This document shows positions 1 through 11,399 of a DNA stretch of 64,000 nucleotides, piece after piece (position 1 is the stretch's first letter; each line of letters starts with the position of its first letter). The stretch is from Phymorhynchus buccinoides. Taxonomy: Eukaryota; Mollusca; Gastropoda; Neogastropoda; Raphitomidae. Under the pieces are notes generated by a model that saw only the letters and a list, made by a program, of their open reading frames with translations, was not told the origin of the DNA and did not search any database. Both the position numbers and the translations under genes were made by a program. The stretch is from positions 4,471,215 through 4,535,214 of the forward strand of contig CM065694.1 of assembly GCA_017654935.2 (NCBI GenBank), in the 5' to 3' direction.

Positions 1-3000
1 TTTAAATAAACTAAAATAATGTGGTTTAAAAAAGGGGGGTCATTGTCTAAACGGAGTGTTGGTATTACAAAGGGGAGGAAGTGGAGGTAGTAATAGTTAC
101 AAATATATTGGCTTTACTCTCAGCCACTAGAATGGGTTTGGATATTGCGTAGATGAATACGTTAGACGAGCAAAACGTAAAGTTGCAGAGATCTTTCAAA
201 CAATGGAGGCTTTATGGGGAGCATGGATTGGTTCAATATTTTTGAATTTTCGATTCGCAAGTAGCCAATTGTTACTATATCAGGGGGAGCTCTGGGGGAT
301 TAAACTAAATTTCAGTATAGAATCAGTCCAATGGTTGCATGCAAGCGTATATTACTCGATTAGGTCAATACAATGATATATGGCAAAACGGTCGAATCCC
401 TCTGTATATGACAGCGCTCTAAAAGTCGATAAAATATTGTTTAAACTCCAAAGTCGTCTATCCATAGATTTCACAAACAGGACATCTCTGATTTCAATAA
501 GATTCCGAGTTTACCCTATGGTCACTCTAAATTATTTCATAATTGGTCTAAATCTGTTAAAAACTGTGTTTTGATACTTTATTTTTTCAAGTTTGGCTAA
601 TGGAGGGGTGGGAAAATGAAGCTATTTTTCTTAAAAAGTAAAGCAGAGAATGATTGATGTTACATGCAAAGACTGGCATGCAAAAACTTATTTGCAAGTT
701 GAACGATTTAGGACGTATAGATAATTAATTCATCGTTTCAATTAGAAAATATTTGTCGCACATTACTATTAGTAAATTACCGGTATTGCATTAGCAAGAT
801 TGAGATGGAACTGTGTGATCCTAAACACTCAATAACAGATATAATGAAAAATCAAAGAAAGCCCATTTTGTAACAAGAAGAGAGTTGAATTTTCATTTGT
901 GTTGAAGTCAAACATATCCTCTCCACATCACCAAAAAACCATTTATCAAAATACATACGTCGTACTGAATTGAAGAATGTCTAGATCGAATTCAATCTGC
1001 TGACGTCATGAATCCTAGAAATGTAGCAATGTAGTATTTCATGCCTTTCAAGACTGTCAAGAACTGAATAAGAGCAGAATACTGCATTTTTTGTGACTGA
1101 ATTGAAATAATTAATTCTGTTGCTTATTTTTATATATCAAATTAAATGCCCTGATTCTATGTTGATTATGATGGAGGAAGTTACATCCCTTTTTCGTTGG
1201 TTTTTAGTTCTCTAATGATAACGTGTACCCATTTTATACAGGCCGGTGCTTACGATAACCTTTTCGACTTCCGACCTCCCTCTCTCTATCTCTCTCTTCT
1301 ATCTCTATCTCTCTCTCTCTCTCTATCGCAGCGCTCGCTCGCTCGCTCGCTCTTTCACATACTCACACACGCACACCACACACACCACACACACACCACA
1401 CACACACACACACACACACTGTGACGAGGAATGGCTAAAGGTGAAGGTCTCTAGGGGGAGTAATTTTAAAGTGTTCAATTTTCAATGAGAAAATTTTCCT
1501 CTGAGCCCTCTTCTCTAGTGTGTGGGAGATGAGCGACTTTCCGGGCCCCTTTTCATCTAATAGATTTATATTTGTACCCGGGTTCTGGCTCGTATGATTG
1601 AAGGACATACAAGTGGTAGACTTGCTCTAAATGACAGACTGGGAGAAATAAGTTTTTACATGAAAATGACAAAACTTACACTCTCATCCGTCTGACCAAA
1701 GAGTGAGAATTATTTGTACACTTGTATTATTTTACTTATTCACAAATCTGCATAATAGATTATGAAGCAATAAGAAAGCAGCCCAACGGCGCCAAAACAA
1801 AATAATATGTATGAAAAATGAAATTCGAAAGGATTATACCAGACTTTTGTCTCTCTGAAAAGTTTATCCCCAAGCCGGAAGGGTCACTAATATTATCAAG
1901 TGTCCAGGATAAGTTAGGGTTCTTTGCATTATCCCAAGGACTTAGCTGAAGTAAGTTTCATCAATCGGGATCAGTGAGTGCTGAGGTGATTAGGCTGGCT
2001 CTTCAGGTCAGAGGTCGCCCAGTAGTCCTGGATGGGGCATCGACAAGAATGGCACAGCACAGAGGTGGTCTCCTCGCAGTTTCTGTGTGCGGTGGCGACT
2101 TGACTGCGGCACCATCTTCGTGGTTGTGAGTCAGGGGTAATGCTTCCTGACCACGATGCCCTGCTGAGAATCACAGGAGAATATGGGTGTAGATCTCTAT
2201 GGATTAGAGATATGGGCTTCAGCCGGCGGGAGATTAGTGAATCCCAACCGGCTAGAAGGCCGCCCTTGTACAATAGCACTATGAAAAATAATATGAATTT
2301 CAGTTGTCAAACTGAAATAAAACATGAAAGGTGTACTGGAATCAACTGTTATGATTCAGTAACAAGCTAGATCAAAATCTATGATCAAGCCAACAAACAA
2401 ATATCATTCTCAGTCCAACACTTGGAAAGGAATGTAAAGTGACCAAGTCAAAAGCTGCAAGTTTGCAACCAAGTAGTCTCACACCTACACATGTATGTAT
2501 AAAAAAAAGTGTAAATAAAATTAGGCATAGAATCAGGTTCTTGCACCAAAAGAGTTAAAGTCAAAATCAAACATAAGAATGAATATGTGCACAAAATTAG
2601 ACCAACATATTTACCAATTCTTTTCACTGACACCTCTACTACTTACTCAACCTGGAACATAGGATCTGGATCAAAAACAGAATCAAACAAAAATAAATCT
2701 CAAGCAATTATTTTACACCCAACCACATTCAGTATTACTTACGAGTTGGGCTAATAGTATTTCTGGCAGGTAACAAGCAGAGGGTTTGTTCCTACAGTGT
2801 TGACTCAGCCAGGTTTTAGTTTGTTTTGTGACAATAGACTAGAGAATGTTATGAGTTTTGCCTCCCACTATGCATTTCCAGCTTGATTTCAAATCTACAT
2901 TGTAGCTTTCATTGTTAAGTAGCTAGACAATTGAGAGTTTGCTACAGATCATGGCGTTTCAGTAGTAGACAGCTGTCATGAGAAAGTTTACAGAGGCTTT

Positions 3001-3300
3001 GAGTGCGCTTTGCAAAGTACTAAACAGCTGTCAACATCACATGATGCTCGGGAGATGGAAGATCACGCACCGATTGTAGTCAGGGAATTCTGTGATGTCA
3101 CAAGATTGTAGACTGGCCGATAAGATTAAAGAGTGGAGGGATGAAAATAGTAAAGAAGGGGGGGTGTAGAGGAGAAAGTGGGGTGTGCGTGACACACTCC
3201 ATCACAGAGGCCCCCCGAAGAAAAGATTCTGGTACAGGAATCTTCCTGTGTGACGACGACTCCACTTTCGATGTTGGCGACAGGGACAAATTAGTGGTGA
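1..3300. other. Non-coding stretch, nothing recognised apart from simple repeats
   Basis: AT-rich sequence without a convincing exon on either strand. All open frames are short, without recognisable motifs or consistent splice sites. The only clear structure is the CT/CA microsatellite near 1273-1420. Weak interspersed-repeat character is possible around 1970-2280, but I cannot name a family. Confidence 0.5.
1273..1420. repeat. Compound (CT)n-(CGCT)n-(CA)n microsatellite
   Basis: A run of CT dinucleotides passes into a short GCTC tract and then into CA/CACAC repeats ending in about ten uninterrupted CA units. Open frames across it (Ser/Leu- and His/Thr-rich) are artefacts of the repeat. Confidence 0.9.
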
Positions 3301-3329
3301 GACTGGGTCGGCCGGAATGGTGGAACGTC

Positions 3330-3600
3330 TGGTCGCAGCACCGAGTTCAAAGGAGCAGATGGGTTGGAGACCAGCGGATTGGGTTCCGACTGAGATCGGT
3401 GCAGCAATCCAGTGTTGAGCTGTCCCGGGGTTGATTGCAGGATAGCAAAAACCTCCTGTCTCAGATTCCCCTTGAGCCTGGACTCATCATTGCTGATGAT
3501 GTGGATTGGTAGGGCGATTTGGGCGAAAATGGCTTTGAGTGCCGCGACTACCTGGCTAGCATCAATTGAGGAGATTGGGCATATGACTCTCCCCTGCCCT
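3330..3600 (-). pseudogene. Degenerate Gypsy-type integrase fragment
   Basis: Read on the minus strand, an open stretch contains ASQVVAALKAIFAQIALP followed by HIISND. This resembles the part of the Gypsy retrotransposon integrase core in which a host-pathway-like 'VVxALKxIFARxGIPxxxxSDNG' motif precedes the second catalytic Asp. Here the text decays quickly into a Pro/Ser/Asn-rich tail and stops near 3297. It lies directly downstream (minus strand) of the gag-like relic, so protease, reverse transcriptase and RNase H appear to be missing. The assignment rests on motif resemblance only. Confidence 0.45.
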
Positions 3601-3611
3601 TTCTAGTTGTC

Positions 3612-4227
3612 CTAAACTTTTTCCAGTAAGGCATCAGCTGTCAACTGGTATCTGTCGAGGAGGGCTTCTTTTAAGGCTTGGTAGTTGGTAACTTGGCCTG
3701 ACGGAAGTTTGGTGTACACCTCATAGGCCACGCCCCTGAGACTTTGTGCAAGTTTCAGATTGAACTTCTCAGGAGCAAGCTCAAATTCCTGGGCCAGTCT
3801 TTCAAATCTATCAAGGAAAGCATCGATAGACTCTGTTGCCTTATTGAACGTCTCCAATGTGAAGGTCATGACTGGGGTTTGGATGGGAGGGGAAAAGTTT
3901 TGAGGGGAAGCTATAGAGGCAGTCTCAGAGTCCGGCAATTTTTCTAGCTGCTTCATAGCCAGCTCATGTTCCCGTGCCTTTTCCCGCTCAGCTGCGTCGA
4001 GTTCTTTGTTTTTTGTTTCCTGCTCTGGCTGCTTGTTCCTCAACTCGGATGTGTTCTCTTGTTCTGCAGCATCATGAGCTCTCTGTTTGTCTTTCTCAGC
4101 CTCCTCCCGAGCTTTCTCTTGAGCATCATGAGCTCTCTGTTTGTCTTTCTCTGCCTCCTCCCGAGCTTTCTCTTGAGCATCATGAGCTCTCTGTTTGTCT
4201 TTCTCAGCATCCTCCCGAGCTTTCTCT
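3612..4227 (-). pseudogene. Gypsy-like retrotransposon gag fragment with coiled-coil repeats
   Basis: Minus-strand open frame from about 4227 to a TAG at 3612. Its N-terminal part is three near-identical ~17-residue charged repeats (KAREEAEKDKQRAHDAQE type, 4066-4225) predicted to form a coiled coil. They are followed by a helical domain containing FNKATESIDAFLDRFERLAQ and a segment with ALKEALLDRYQLTADALLEK, typical of the SCAN-like capsid N-domain in mollusc/vertebrate Gypsy gag proteins. There is no in-frame ATG at the start (a TAG precedes the repeats) and no zinc knuckle at the end, so this is a truncated relic. It sits 0.7 kb upstream of the GTPase gene on the opposite strand. Confidence 0.65.
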
Positions 4228-4919
4228 TTACCCTATTCAGATATGACATTCCACATTGACACATTCCATCAGGATCACTTCAATTAGATACTACCTACAA
4301 ATGTGTTAATAATATAATTTGAGATTTTAGACTTTTGAAGAAGATTCAATGCATGAACGAGTTATATAAGATGTTTTAAAACTGCATTAGATACTTTTTT
4401 TTAATCTGTTTGCACAACAACCCACGTACAAATAACCTCAATCAATCATGGTACAATAGAACCTTTGCAAAACAAAATGAAACAACAAATTTATCTACAA
4501 ACTGTCTAGTTGAAAAAAAGGTGTCTTCGCTGCTCAGAGCACATAAATGCAAGGCTTTTCCATATGCAGCTAACTTTCCGAACCAAGTTATGACTAAATA
4601 CAAATTGTCCGAACATATAAAATATTGAAATTGCAAACGGATTTTTTGTTGCACCTCAAAAATAAATTTATTGAAACTGGGTTGCTGAGGAAACGGTTCA
4701 AGACATTTTGAGGAAACGCATTTTAAGCCTACTGACATTTTTATAAATTAGATATCCTTTGTAAACTTAAAAGCGATAACCAGACTATAAAAATGTCATC
4801 CACAAGTAGGCCAATGGGCGGTATTTAATTTTGTTTGGATCTCATGTACGTTGTATTACTAGTCTTAACAATAAACATACACATGCATTTATAGAATGAT
4901 TTGCTTTCTCTGTTTTCAG

Positions 4920-5083
4920 AGGAAGGCTTTCGGATGTTGATGCTTGGAAAAACCGGAAGTGGAAAAAGCACCACCGGAAATACTATTCTGGGAGAAAAGA
5001 AGTTTGCATCAGGACTCGACTTCAGTTCTGTTACTGGAGTGTGCGATCTGCAGATAGTTGAAAAGGGTGGACGAATTATCGAG
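4920..5083 (+). CDS. AIG1/GIMAP-type GTPase, P-loop exon
   Basis: Internal coding exon of an immune-associated-nucleotide-binding (AIG1/GIMAP-like) GTPase. A pyrimidine-rich acceptor (ttttcag, AG at 4918-4919) opens the exon. Two bases complete a codon, then the frame reads EEGFRMLMLGKTGSGKSTTG, the G1/P-loop (GxxxxGKST) of TRAFAC GTPases. A Thr in SSVTGVC is the likely G2 switch residue. The exon ends with GAG followed by gtatta, phase 0, and joins in frame to the exon at 7632. The initiating Met must lie in an upstream exon, because only one base of the first shown codon comes from it. I could not locate that exon with confidence. AIG1-type GTPases act at membranes in immune and stress contexts. 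The exact role here is unknown. Confidence 0.88.
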
Positions 5084-7631
5084 GTATTATGATTGTCTTT
5101 CAAATGCACACAACGTCAGACAAAAATCTTAATGAATCACTTGAAAGCCTTATAAACCTTGATATGGCGTACGAAATGTGTCAAACACTCGATGCAAAAA
5201 CTTGATGCAAACAATCGATACTTTGTAAAAACCTTTTGAAAAGTATCCATATTTGGCATGGCTCTGTTCCAAATGGATCGATGTGAAAGGATTGAGCGCT
5301 TCCCAGTTTTGCAGAGTATCTAAAAATGAACACATAGGCCTATAAATCTGGAATCGAAAATTAACCGAAACTGCACTTGCCAAAGCAGCACAAATTACTT
5401 GGCAGGAATAAAATAAACGGACAGAATAGCTAAAAAGCGACGAGAAGATCATTAGACATAACTGAGGACCATAGGAGAGAGTTTAGGACCCCGTAATATT
5501 GAAAGACATTTACATAATTTGGTGTTCCGTTTCGTTTCATATCCGAGCATCATTTTTAATATGACTCGTTCGGTCAAGTTCGTAAAATGCGCATTTCAAG
5601 AAAATATTGATGCAAGGTATGCACACATTCTCCCTAAAAATATCCATACTTTCATAAAGTACGGAAAACATTCATACTTTTTTAAAGTGCACAATCCCTT
5701 TCACATAGTAGTGATACTTTTGCGAAAATGATCGATCATTTCTTGAAGGGATTGTTCCTTTTTGAAATGAGCGTTGTTTTGTATTGACATTTTTCGAAAA
5801 GTATTGAATGTTTGCATCCAGTTTTTTCATGACGTGTTTGACACGTTTCGTACGCAATACAGAATGGCTGACAAGAAGGGCATTAGACACAATCGAGGAA
5901 TATTTCATGCTAAGTCATGTTGGAAAAAATGGACGTAGTTTCGTTTCATATCCGAGCATCATTTTTCATGTGACTTGTTCGGTAGATGTGTTGTGTCGTG
6001 ACGCACGTAAAAAGCGTGCGTTGTCTTGTTGCGCGAAGTTCTCGTGTGAGCTGTTGTCATACGGCCTGCACTCGTACTGGCCGGAGTTAGGAACAGCAGT
6101 CAGTCTGGATGTGCACCCCCGATAAGGAAAGACCTGTCTCCAGTTACTCCAGCCGGCAGTGTTGCTGTTAGGGGCAAGTTACTGGACATAAGGATAGACC
6201 TAGGCTAGTTTACCTACACATAAGGGGTTGTAGTGTAGGTAGGAAGGGAACTAGTGCTTGTTGTCTTGTAGTTTAGTAGTGGGTTTGTAGAGTTGTAGCT
6301 TGGGGTTAGTGGGGATGATAGACGACTGAGGCCCCTGTGACCATACACCACAGTTGCGGCTCCATCTCAGTCTGCTTAGTTAAGTTAGTACTTGGGTAGT
6401 TTGGGTTACGTTACCAGTTTGTGTCCTTTTGACACGGCTGTGGAGCCCTGTTTGACTGTGAGGCTGATGAGGTGTGGCGCCATCCTGAACCCTTCCACAC
6501 CGTTCCATGAAGTAAGGTCTTGTGTGTTGGTTGTGTGAGTGTGTGCATGAGTAAATGTGTGTGCATACAGCTGTGCTGAGTCATTGTCCAAGTGTGTGTT
6601 AATCTGCAGTCATTCAGTCTAGTCAGTCGGTAAATAGTAACCGTTAAAATACTTCAGATGCGAGTTTTGATTCAAAGTATCGATACTTTCACTAAAAAAT
6701 GATCCATATTTTTGTGAAGGATGGAAAGCATCTATACTTTTTTAAAGTGCGCGATCCTTTTCACAAAGTAGCGATACGTTCACAAAAAGGATCGATTCTT
6801 TCTTAAACGGATCATTCCATTTGGAAACGAGTAGACTATTGTTTTGTATTAATACTTTCAAAAATGTATCAAGTCTTTGCATCGAGTAGTAGACTGTTTG
6901 ACACGTTTTGCATGCCATAATTCTGTCCGTTTTTTTTTTTATTCCCACCACATAATTTGTGCTGCTTTGGCAAGGGCAGTTTCAGTCTATTTCCGATTCC
7001 AAATCCATACTGAGTGAAGGTAATTTTTGAAAAGTATGGATACTTTTAAAAAAGCATCGAGTCTTTGCATAGAGTGATTGACATGTTACGTATGCCATAA
7101 GTACAGATGAGAAGAGCGTCAGCCGCCCAATTAAGAGATTCTCTTCCTTAGCGTGGTCAAGAGTATGCAATCCAGGATTGGCCTTAGCAGCCTTCAGGTT
7201 TCCGATCCATGAAGACGAAACATTGAGATCGTCTGTGGCCTTTCCGCGGAAAACTTCCTACTTAATGGTCCTTAATTACTTGAGAGCGGCCTCCATCGTC
7301 ATCATGATAATATTATGTGCAGTGCATGAGGCCTCAGATGTTTGTCTCACCGAAAGTGTGTTTTAATTTTTTAACCGAGGTCTTTCACCCGCCCCTATCC
7401 CCCTCCCTCTGCCTCCATCTCACTCCTTCGACATCCCCTTGATGTCAATGGTATTAGTAAAGATCGAGTTAATTTGTTTGTTGCATTAATATAATTATTG
7501 TTTTTAAACGTATTAAAAGTAGACAGATATTGGTATTGTATATGTTTCTGGTTGCCATAAGAGCGCTCACGACTTTTTTTAAAGAAAAAAAGACCACTAC
7601 CTCCAGTTATGACAGTTTATTTTATTTTCAG
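5084..7631 (+). other. Intron of the GIMAP-like gene, filled with inverted-repeat elements
   Basis: Spliced out between a gtatta donor and a ttattttcag acceptor. It contains several related segments whose ends resemble GGCGTACGAAA..GTGTCAAACACTCGATGCAAA, found in opposite orientations near 5163-5250, 5790-5860, 6835-6925 and 7020-7100. There is also a duplicated module (attagaca..gagga...ttcgtttcatatccgagcatc) at about 5440-5580 and 5866-5995. These look like copies of one foldback/MITE-like family. No coding capacity is evident. Confidence 0.7.
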
Positions 7632-8627
7632 TTGATGGACTGCCCTGGCCTGTATGACACTAAGCTCTCCAATCAAGAAATAGCCACCACCATCGTGCAA
7701 GCCGTTGCCTGCATGCACCCGGGTCCTCACGCCATCCTCTACATCATCCGCCTTGGACGTTTCACTGCTGAAGAGATTGGGGTTTTTCTCAGGCTGAAAG
7801 CTTTGTTCGATGATGACATTACAAATTACATGATAGTTGTTTTTACAGGTGGGGATGACTTGGAGAGGGAAAATATTACACTGGCAGAACTGCTGAAAAG
7901 AGCTCCCAAAGAACTGATCCAAGTGGTTGATGAGTGTGGACACAGGTGTTTTGTGTTCAACAACATCGACAAGAAGAACAAAAAGCAAGTGGAACAACTT
8001 CTGGATGAGGTGAGGAGACTGAAAATGGCTTATGGAAGCTACAACTGTTCAAAGTATGCCTCTGTAGGACAAGACCTTGAAAAGGAAGTGGAGAGAAGAC
8101 TGGCCAAAGTCACCAAGAAAGATCAAGAACGGGAGCAATACATCCTTAATCTCGAGATCAAACTTAATGATACTACAGAGATTGTTCAAAAAATGAAAGC
8201 TGAAAATGAAAAGAAAGAAAGAGAACGAGAAATGGAAAAACAAAAGAAAGCTCAAGAAGAGGAAAACATCTGCCAGGAAATGGCCAAGGCACTCAGCGAG
8301 GAGGAAAAGAACTTGAAAGAAAAGGAACTTCAATCGTACCGCGAAATGGAAAGAGAAGAGTTGTCCAAACTGAAAGAAGAAAGAGAAAAAGAAACAAGAC
8401 AATTGATTGAAAAACAAAACGAAAGAGAAAGACTGAAAGAACAGAGACGTGAAGAAGAGAGGGAGGACCAAAGAAGAAAAGAGGAAGCCTATCGTGAGGA
8501 GTTGAACAGGATGAAGGAAGGCATAGCCAACAACAAGGAACAAGGCTGGCTGAACCAGGCAGCAACTGGAGTGGCAGATTATGCCGCCTCAGGTTTGAAG
8601 GCAGTCGCAGGGTGGTTTGGCTGGTAA
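7632..8627 (+). CDS. AIG1/GIMAP-type GTPase, main terminal exon
   Basis: Terminal exon (331 residues plus TAA) continuing the frame of the P-loop exon. It begins LMDCPGLYDT, the G3 motif (DxxG, here DCPG) of AIG1 GTPases. The conserved AIG1 box follows (ILYIIRLGRFTAEEIGVF), then the G4 region VVFTGGDDL and the G5-like CFVFNN, all expected in GIMAP-family proteins. From roughly residue 150 of the exon to its end the protein is a long Glu/Lys/Arg-rich coiled coil. It finishes with an amphipathic, Trp-rich tail (ADYAASGLKAVAGWFGW) that could contact membranes. Total recovered length is about 385 residues, within the usual range for invertebrate GIMAP-like proteins (vertebrate ones are near 300). 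The upstream in-frame ATG inside the intron is not needed once the splice is used. Confidence 0.9.
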   Translation: MMDCPGLYDTKLSNQEIATTIVQAVACMHPGPHAILYIIRLGRFTAEEIGVFLRLKALFDDDITNYMIVVFTGGDDLERENITLAELLKRAPKELIQVVDECGHRCFVFNNIDKKNKKQVEQLLDEVRRLKMAYGSYNCSKYASVGQDLEKEVERRLAKVTKKDQEREQYILNLEIKLNDTTEIVQKMKAENEKKEREREMEKQKKAQEEENICQEMAKALSEEEKNLKEKELQSYREMEREELSKLKEEREKETRQLIEKQNERERLKEQRREEEREDQRRKEEAYREELNRMKEGIANNKEQGWLNQAATGVADYAASGLKAVAGWFGW

Positions 8628-9124
8628 TATTTTGGCTTTTGGAAAAGAAAAGAGTGACAACAAGCAAAACAAATTAACCTCATGACTGCCAGAGAAAATT
8701 TTTATAAAAGAGGGCAAACCATGCCACGAAAAAGACAACTGATAGAGCCAATCTGGCAAAATGGTCTGGGGGTATTACTCTCTCCTGACTGTGTTAGAGC
8801 AAAAGCCAGCATATTAGGGTTATTCCTCTTCATCTGATGAAGTCATCAGTGATGTCATCAGGTCAGTACAGTAATACGTTGGTGGCAGTCAAGGGGTTAA
8901 ACAACAAACGTGTCACCTAATAGTAGTAGTAGTAGTGATATGGGCTTGATATGGGTCCTCGGCGTAACCACCTTGTATGACCCTATCATATGGGCCTTAT
9001 TGTATGCTTATCATTTTCTTTAATATCTTGATTTTTTATTGGGTTTATTTTGGTGGTTTGCAAATTTTCCTATGCTACAAATAAAGAAATAGGAATGGCC
9101 AATATTTGGTATTCATCAAATTCC
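8628..9124 (+). other. Probable 3' untranslated/intergenic sequence of the GIMAP-like gene
   Basis: No open frame. An AATAAA hexamer at 9080-9085 is the first good polyadenylation signal after the stop, about 450 bases downstream, and the LINE relic begins just after it. The use of this signal is inference. Confidence 0.4.
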
Positions 9125-9600
9125 TTATAATTTGTTTTTCATAAATGGTTCTTTATCCAGAAGATTTTTAAACATATTAGTACTAGGTGCAAACTTAATG
9201 TTAGATGGTACACAATTCCAAAATTGAACAACTGTTAGAAAACGAACATTTTCGAATGTTAGTCTTAGAACGCTTTTGAAAGAACTTCCCATCACTATTC
9301 CTAGTTTTTTATCTACAGAACTTAACACACACAAAAAATTATTGTAAGTCAATGTCTTCTATATGGTTAACAAATTTTATATACTTGAATGAAATCACCT
9401 CTCACCCTTCTCCCCTTTAGTGAAGGCAGTTTCAGAAAGTTGTCTTTCTTCGTAAGTCTTGTTTTTACATGCTTTTATTAATTTAGTCGCTCTTCTTTGG
9501 ACCTTTTCCAAGGAAATACTTTGTCTAAGAGCTGGAAACCATACTACATTACCATATTGAAGATGTGGTCTGACAATGCCTTATACAACTTCACAAATAC
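9125..9600 (-). pseudogene. 3' end of a Jockey-like LINE reverse-transcriptase ORF
   Basis: Read on the minus strand (allowing a frameshift and stop), the sequence contains VWFPALRQSISLEKVQRR followed by ATKLIKACKN, then a degraded YEERQLS...LPSLKGRRVRGDFIQ-type segment and a C-terminal FWNCVPSNIKFAP stretch. These match the conserved C-terminal region of Jockey/CR1-type LINE proteins (the 'VxxPHLxYGxxVWxP...IExVQRRATKL...YEERLxxLxLPSLxxRRxRGD' block). The coding order continues from 11069-11209, so the element is interrupted by about 1.45 kb of inserted DNA. Confidence 0.75.
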
Positions 9601-9614
9601 TTCTTTTTTCAAAT

Positions 9615-9737
9615 AATAATAATAATAATTGTACATTTATATAGCGCTTTACCTCAGATGAGCCCAAAGCGCTTTACAATCAATGATTCATCAACAGACA
9701 AAAACAGCATTAACCAGCAACAGCGCATATACAAAGC

Positions 9738-9772
<35 letters not shown>

Positions 9773-9780
9773 AGTCTCTA

Positions 9781-9820
<40 letters not shown>

Positions 9821-10157
9821 ACACACACACACACACACACGCACACGCGCACACACACACACACACACAAATACACATATTTATCGACGCCAACTCGTTC
9901 ATACCCCATTCAGTAAGCCACAGCAACCGAGCCGCATGGACTGACCACATACACCAACACACATACACAAACACCCTCACACACAAAAACGTACGCACGC
10001 AGACAGACACACACACACGCACACGCACACAAACATAGACACACACACACACATTCGTGCACACACAACCCACAAAACCAAAACACTAACACAAGCACAC
10101 ATGTATGCACACATGCATGCTCACACACACACACACAACACATGACCACACATACAC

Positions 10158-10194
<37 letters not shown>

Positions 10195-10500
10195 TCACAC
10201 ACACGCACCACAAAGCACAGCACAAACCTCTTATTCAATCTTCCCTCACGTGCACACAACGATAGACAACTGATCAAATATTTAGGGCGCAGCAGGAAAA
10301 AGATGGGTTTTAAGAGAGGTTTTGAATGAGGAGACTGAGTTGGAGTGTCGGAGAGGAGAAGGCAGATATCCACAGAGATGGTGCTTGACAAGAAAAAGAA
10401 CGTTGGCCAGCAGATTTGAGTTTGGAGGGAATGGAAAGGAGACGAGAATCAGAAGAAAAAGGAGTTGGCGGCTGGGACATAGAGATGAAGAAGATTCAGA
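9615..10500. repeat. Interspersed repeat with (AAT)n/ATATAGCGCTT end and long CT/CA microsatellites
   Basis: Begins with AATAATAAT then TATATAGCGCTTTACC, a signature that recurs at 17340-17410, 22915-22965, 54337-54385 and (reverse) 55304-55372. The interior is (CT)n at about 9740-9815, (CA)n at 9820-9870 and 10000-10210, then a unique-looking GA-rich segment. The unit is inserted in the LINE relic. Open frames here are low-complexity artefacts. Confidence 0.7.
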
Positions 10501-11060
10501 GAGATACACGGGAGCTTGATCATTCGGTTCTTTATCCAGGAGGAGAAGTTTGTAGTCAATACGTGATTGGTGCAAGCCTTAATGTTAGATGGTACAGAAC
10601 CGGAGTGAAATGATCGTACCTAGGTTAGAAAACGAAATGAGACGAGCATGTTAGTCTGGACCCGTTGGAGCTTTTGAGATGAGAATTGATGGACAGCCCA
10701 GCAAGAAGTGACTATTCCTAGTTTTCAAGGCGAGACAGAACAAAACACATAAAATTATTGTTCAGTCAATTGAGAGAGGAAACGGCGGATTAACTAATTC
10801 TTAAGTTCTAGAATGAGCATCACTTGCAAACATTGGAAACATGCTTTGAAAGAAAGGGTTTGGTGAGATTGCGGACAGTTTCAGAAAGTTGATCTCAGTG
10901 CCATAAATGTCGACAGAACATGGGAGAACCTGATTTAGTTGCTGTGGTTGGAGGCTACAAGGAATCACTCTGTCTTTTCAGCTGGAGTTGCAGTTTACAT
11001 TACCATATTCAAGATGTTTTAACAATGCAGAGATGCACAACTTCAGAAGAAGAAATCATT
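10500..11060. other. Mosaic segment resembling a blend of LINE 3' sequence and another repeat
   Basis: Short blocks identical to the LINE relic at 9125-9600 (for example ttaatgttagatggtaca, cactattcctagttttc, cagtttcagaaagttg, acattaccatatt) occur here in the same order. They are separated by stretches of unrelated GA-rich sequence, every 15-40 bases. This is not the pattern of ordinary divergence. See findings. Confidence 0.55.
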
Positions 11061-11068
11061 TAAAATAA

Positions 11069-11209
11069 TCAAGACCTTTTTATTTGTCCTAACATTTGAT
11101 TTGCCTTTTTAATTACATTGCTTATATGTTCATCAAAATTTAATGTGGCGTCAAAAGTTATACCCAAATCGTTTTCTTGTTCATTTTCTTCAATTTTATC
11201 AGCACTGTT
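11069..11209 (-). pseudogene. Jockey-like LINE reverse-transcriptase fragment (upstream half of split relic)
   Basis: The minus-strand frame reads ENDLGITFDATLNFDEHI then SNVIKKANQMLGQIKRS. This is the very characteristic segment just after the RT thumb in Jockey/RTE/CR1 LINEs ('DLGVxxxxxLxFxxHIxxxxxKAxxxLGxIxRxF'). It is continued after the insertion by the block at 9125-9600. Short, without a start codon, and dead. Confidence 0.8.
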
Positions 11210-11324
11210 GTTAAGTTCAGTGGCGTAGGAACAGGGGGAGGCAGGGGGGTGCCTGCCCCCCCCCCCCCCCAGCTCAGAGGAGGGGGCAGACATGTCTTCC
11301 TGCTCCCCCCAAGAAATTCGAGCA

Positions 11325-11396
<72 letters not shown>
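11325..11396. repeat. (GA)n microsatellite
   Basis: About 35 GA dinucleotides with one interruption. Preceded by a C-run (11256-11270). Confidence 0.9.

Positions 11397-11399
<3 letters not shown>

Noticed and set aside
3141..3434. Plus-strand 97-codon frame
   Set aside because: Antisense shadow of the degenerate integrase-like sequence on the minus strand; no motif of its own.
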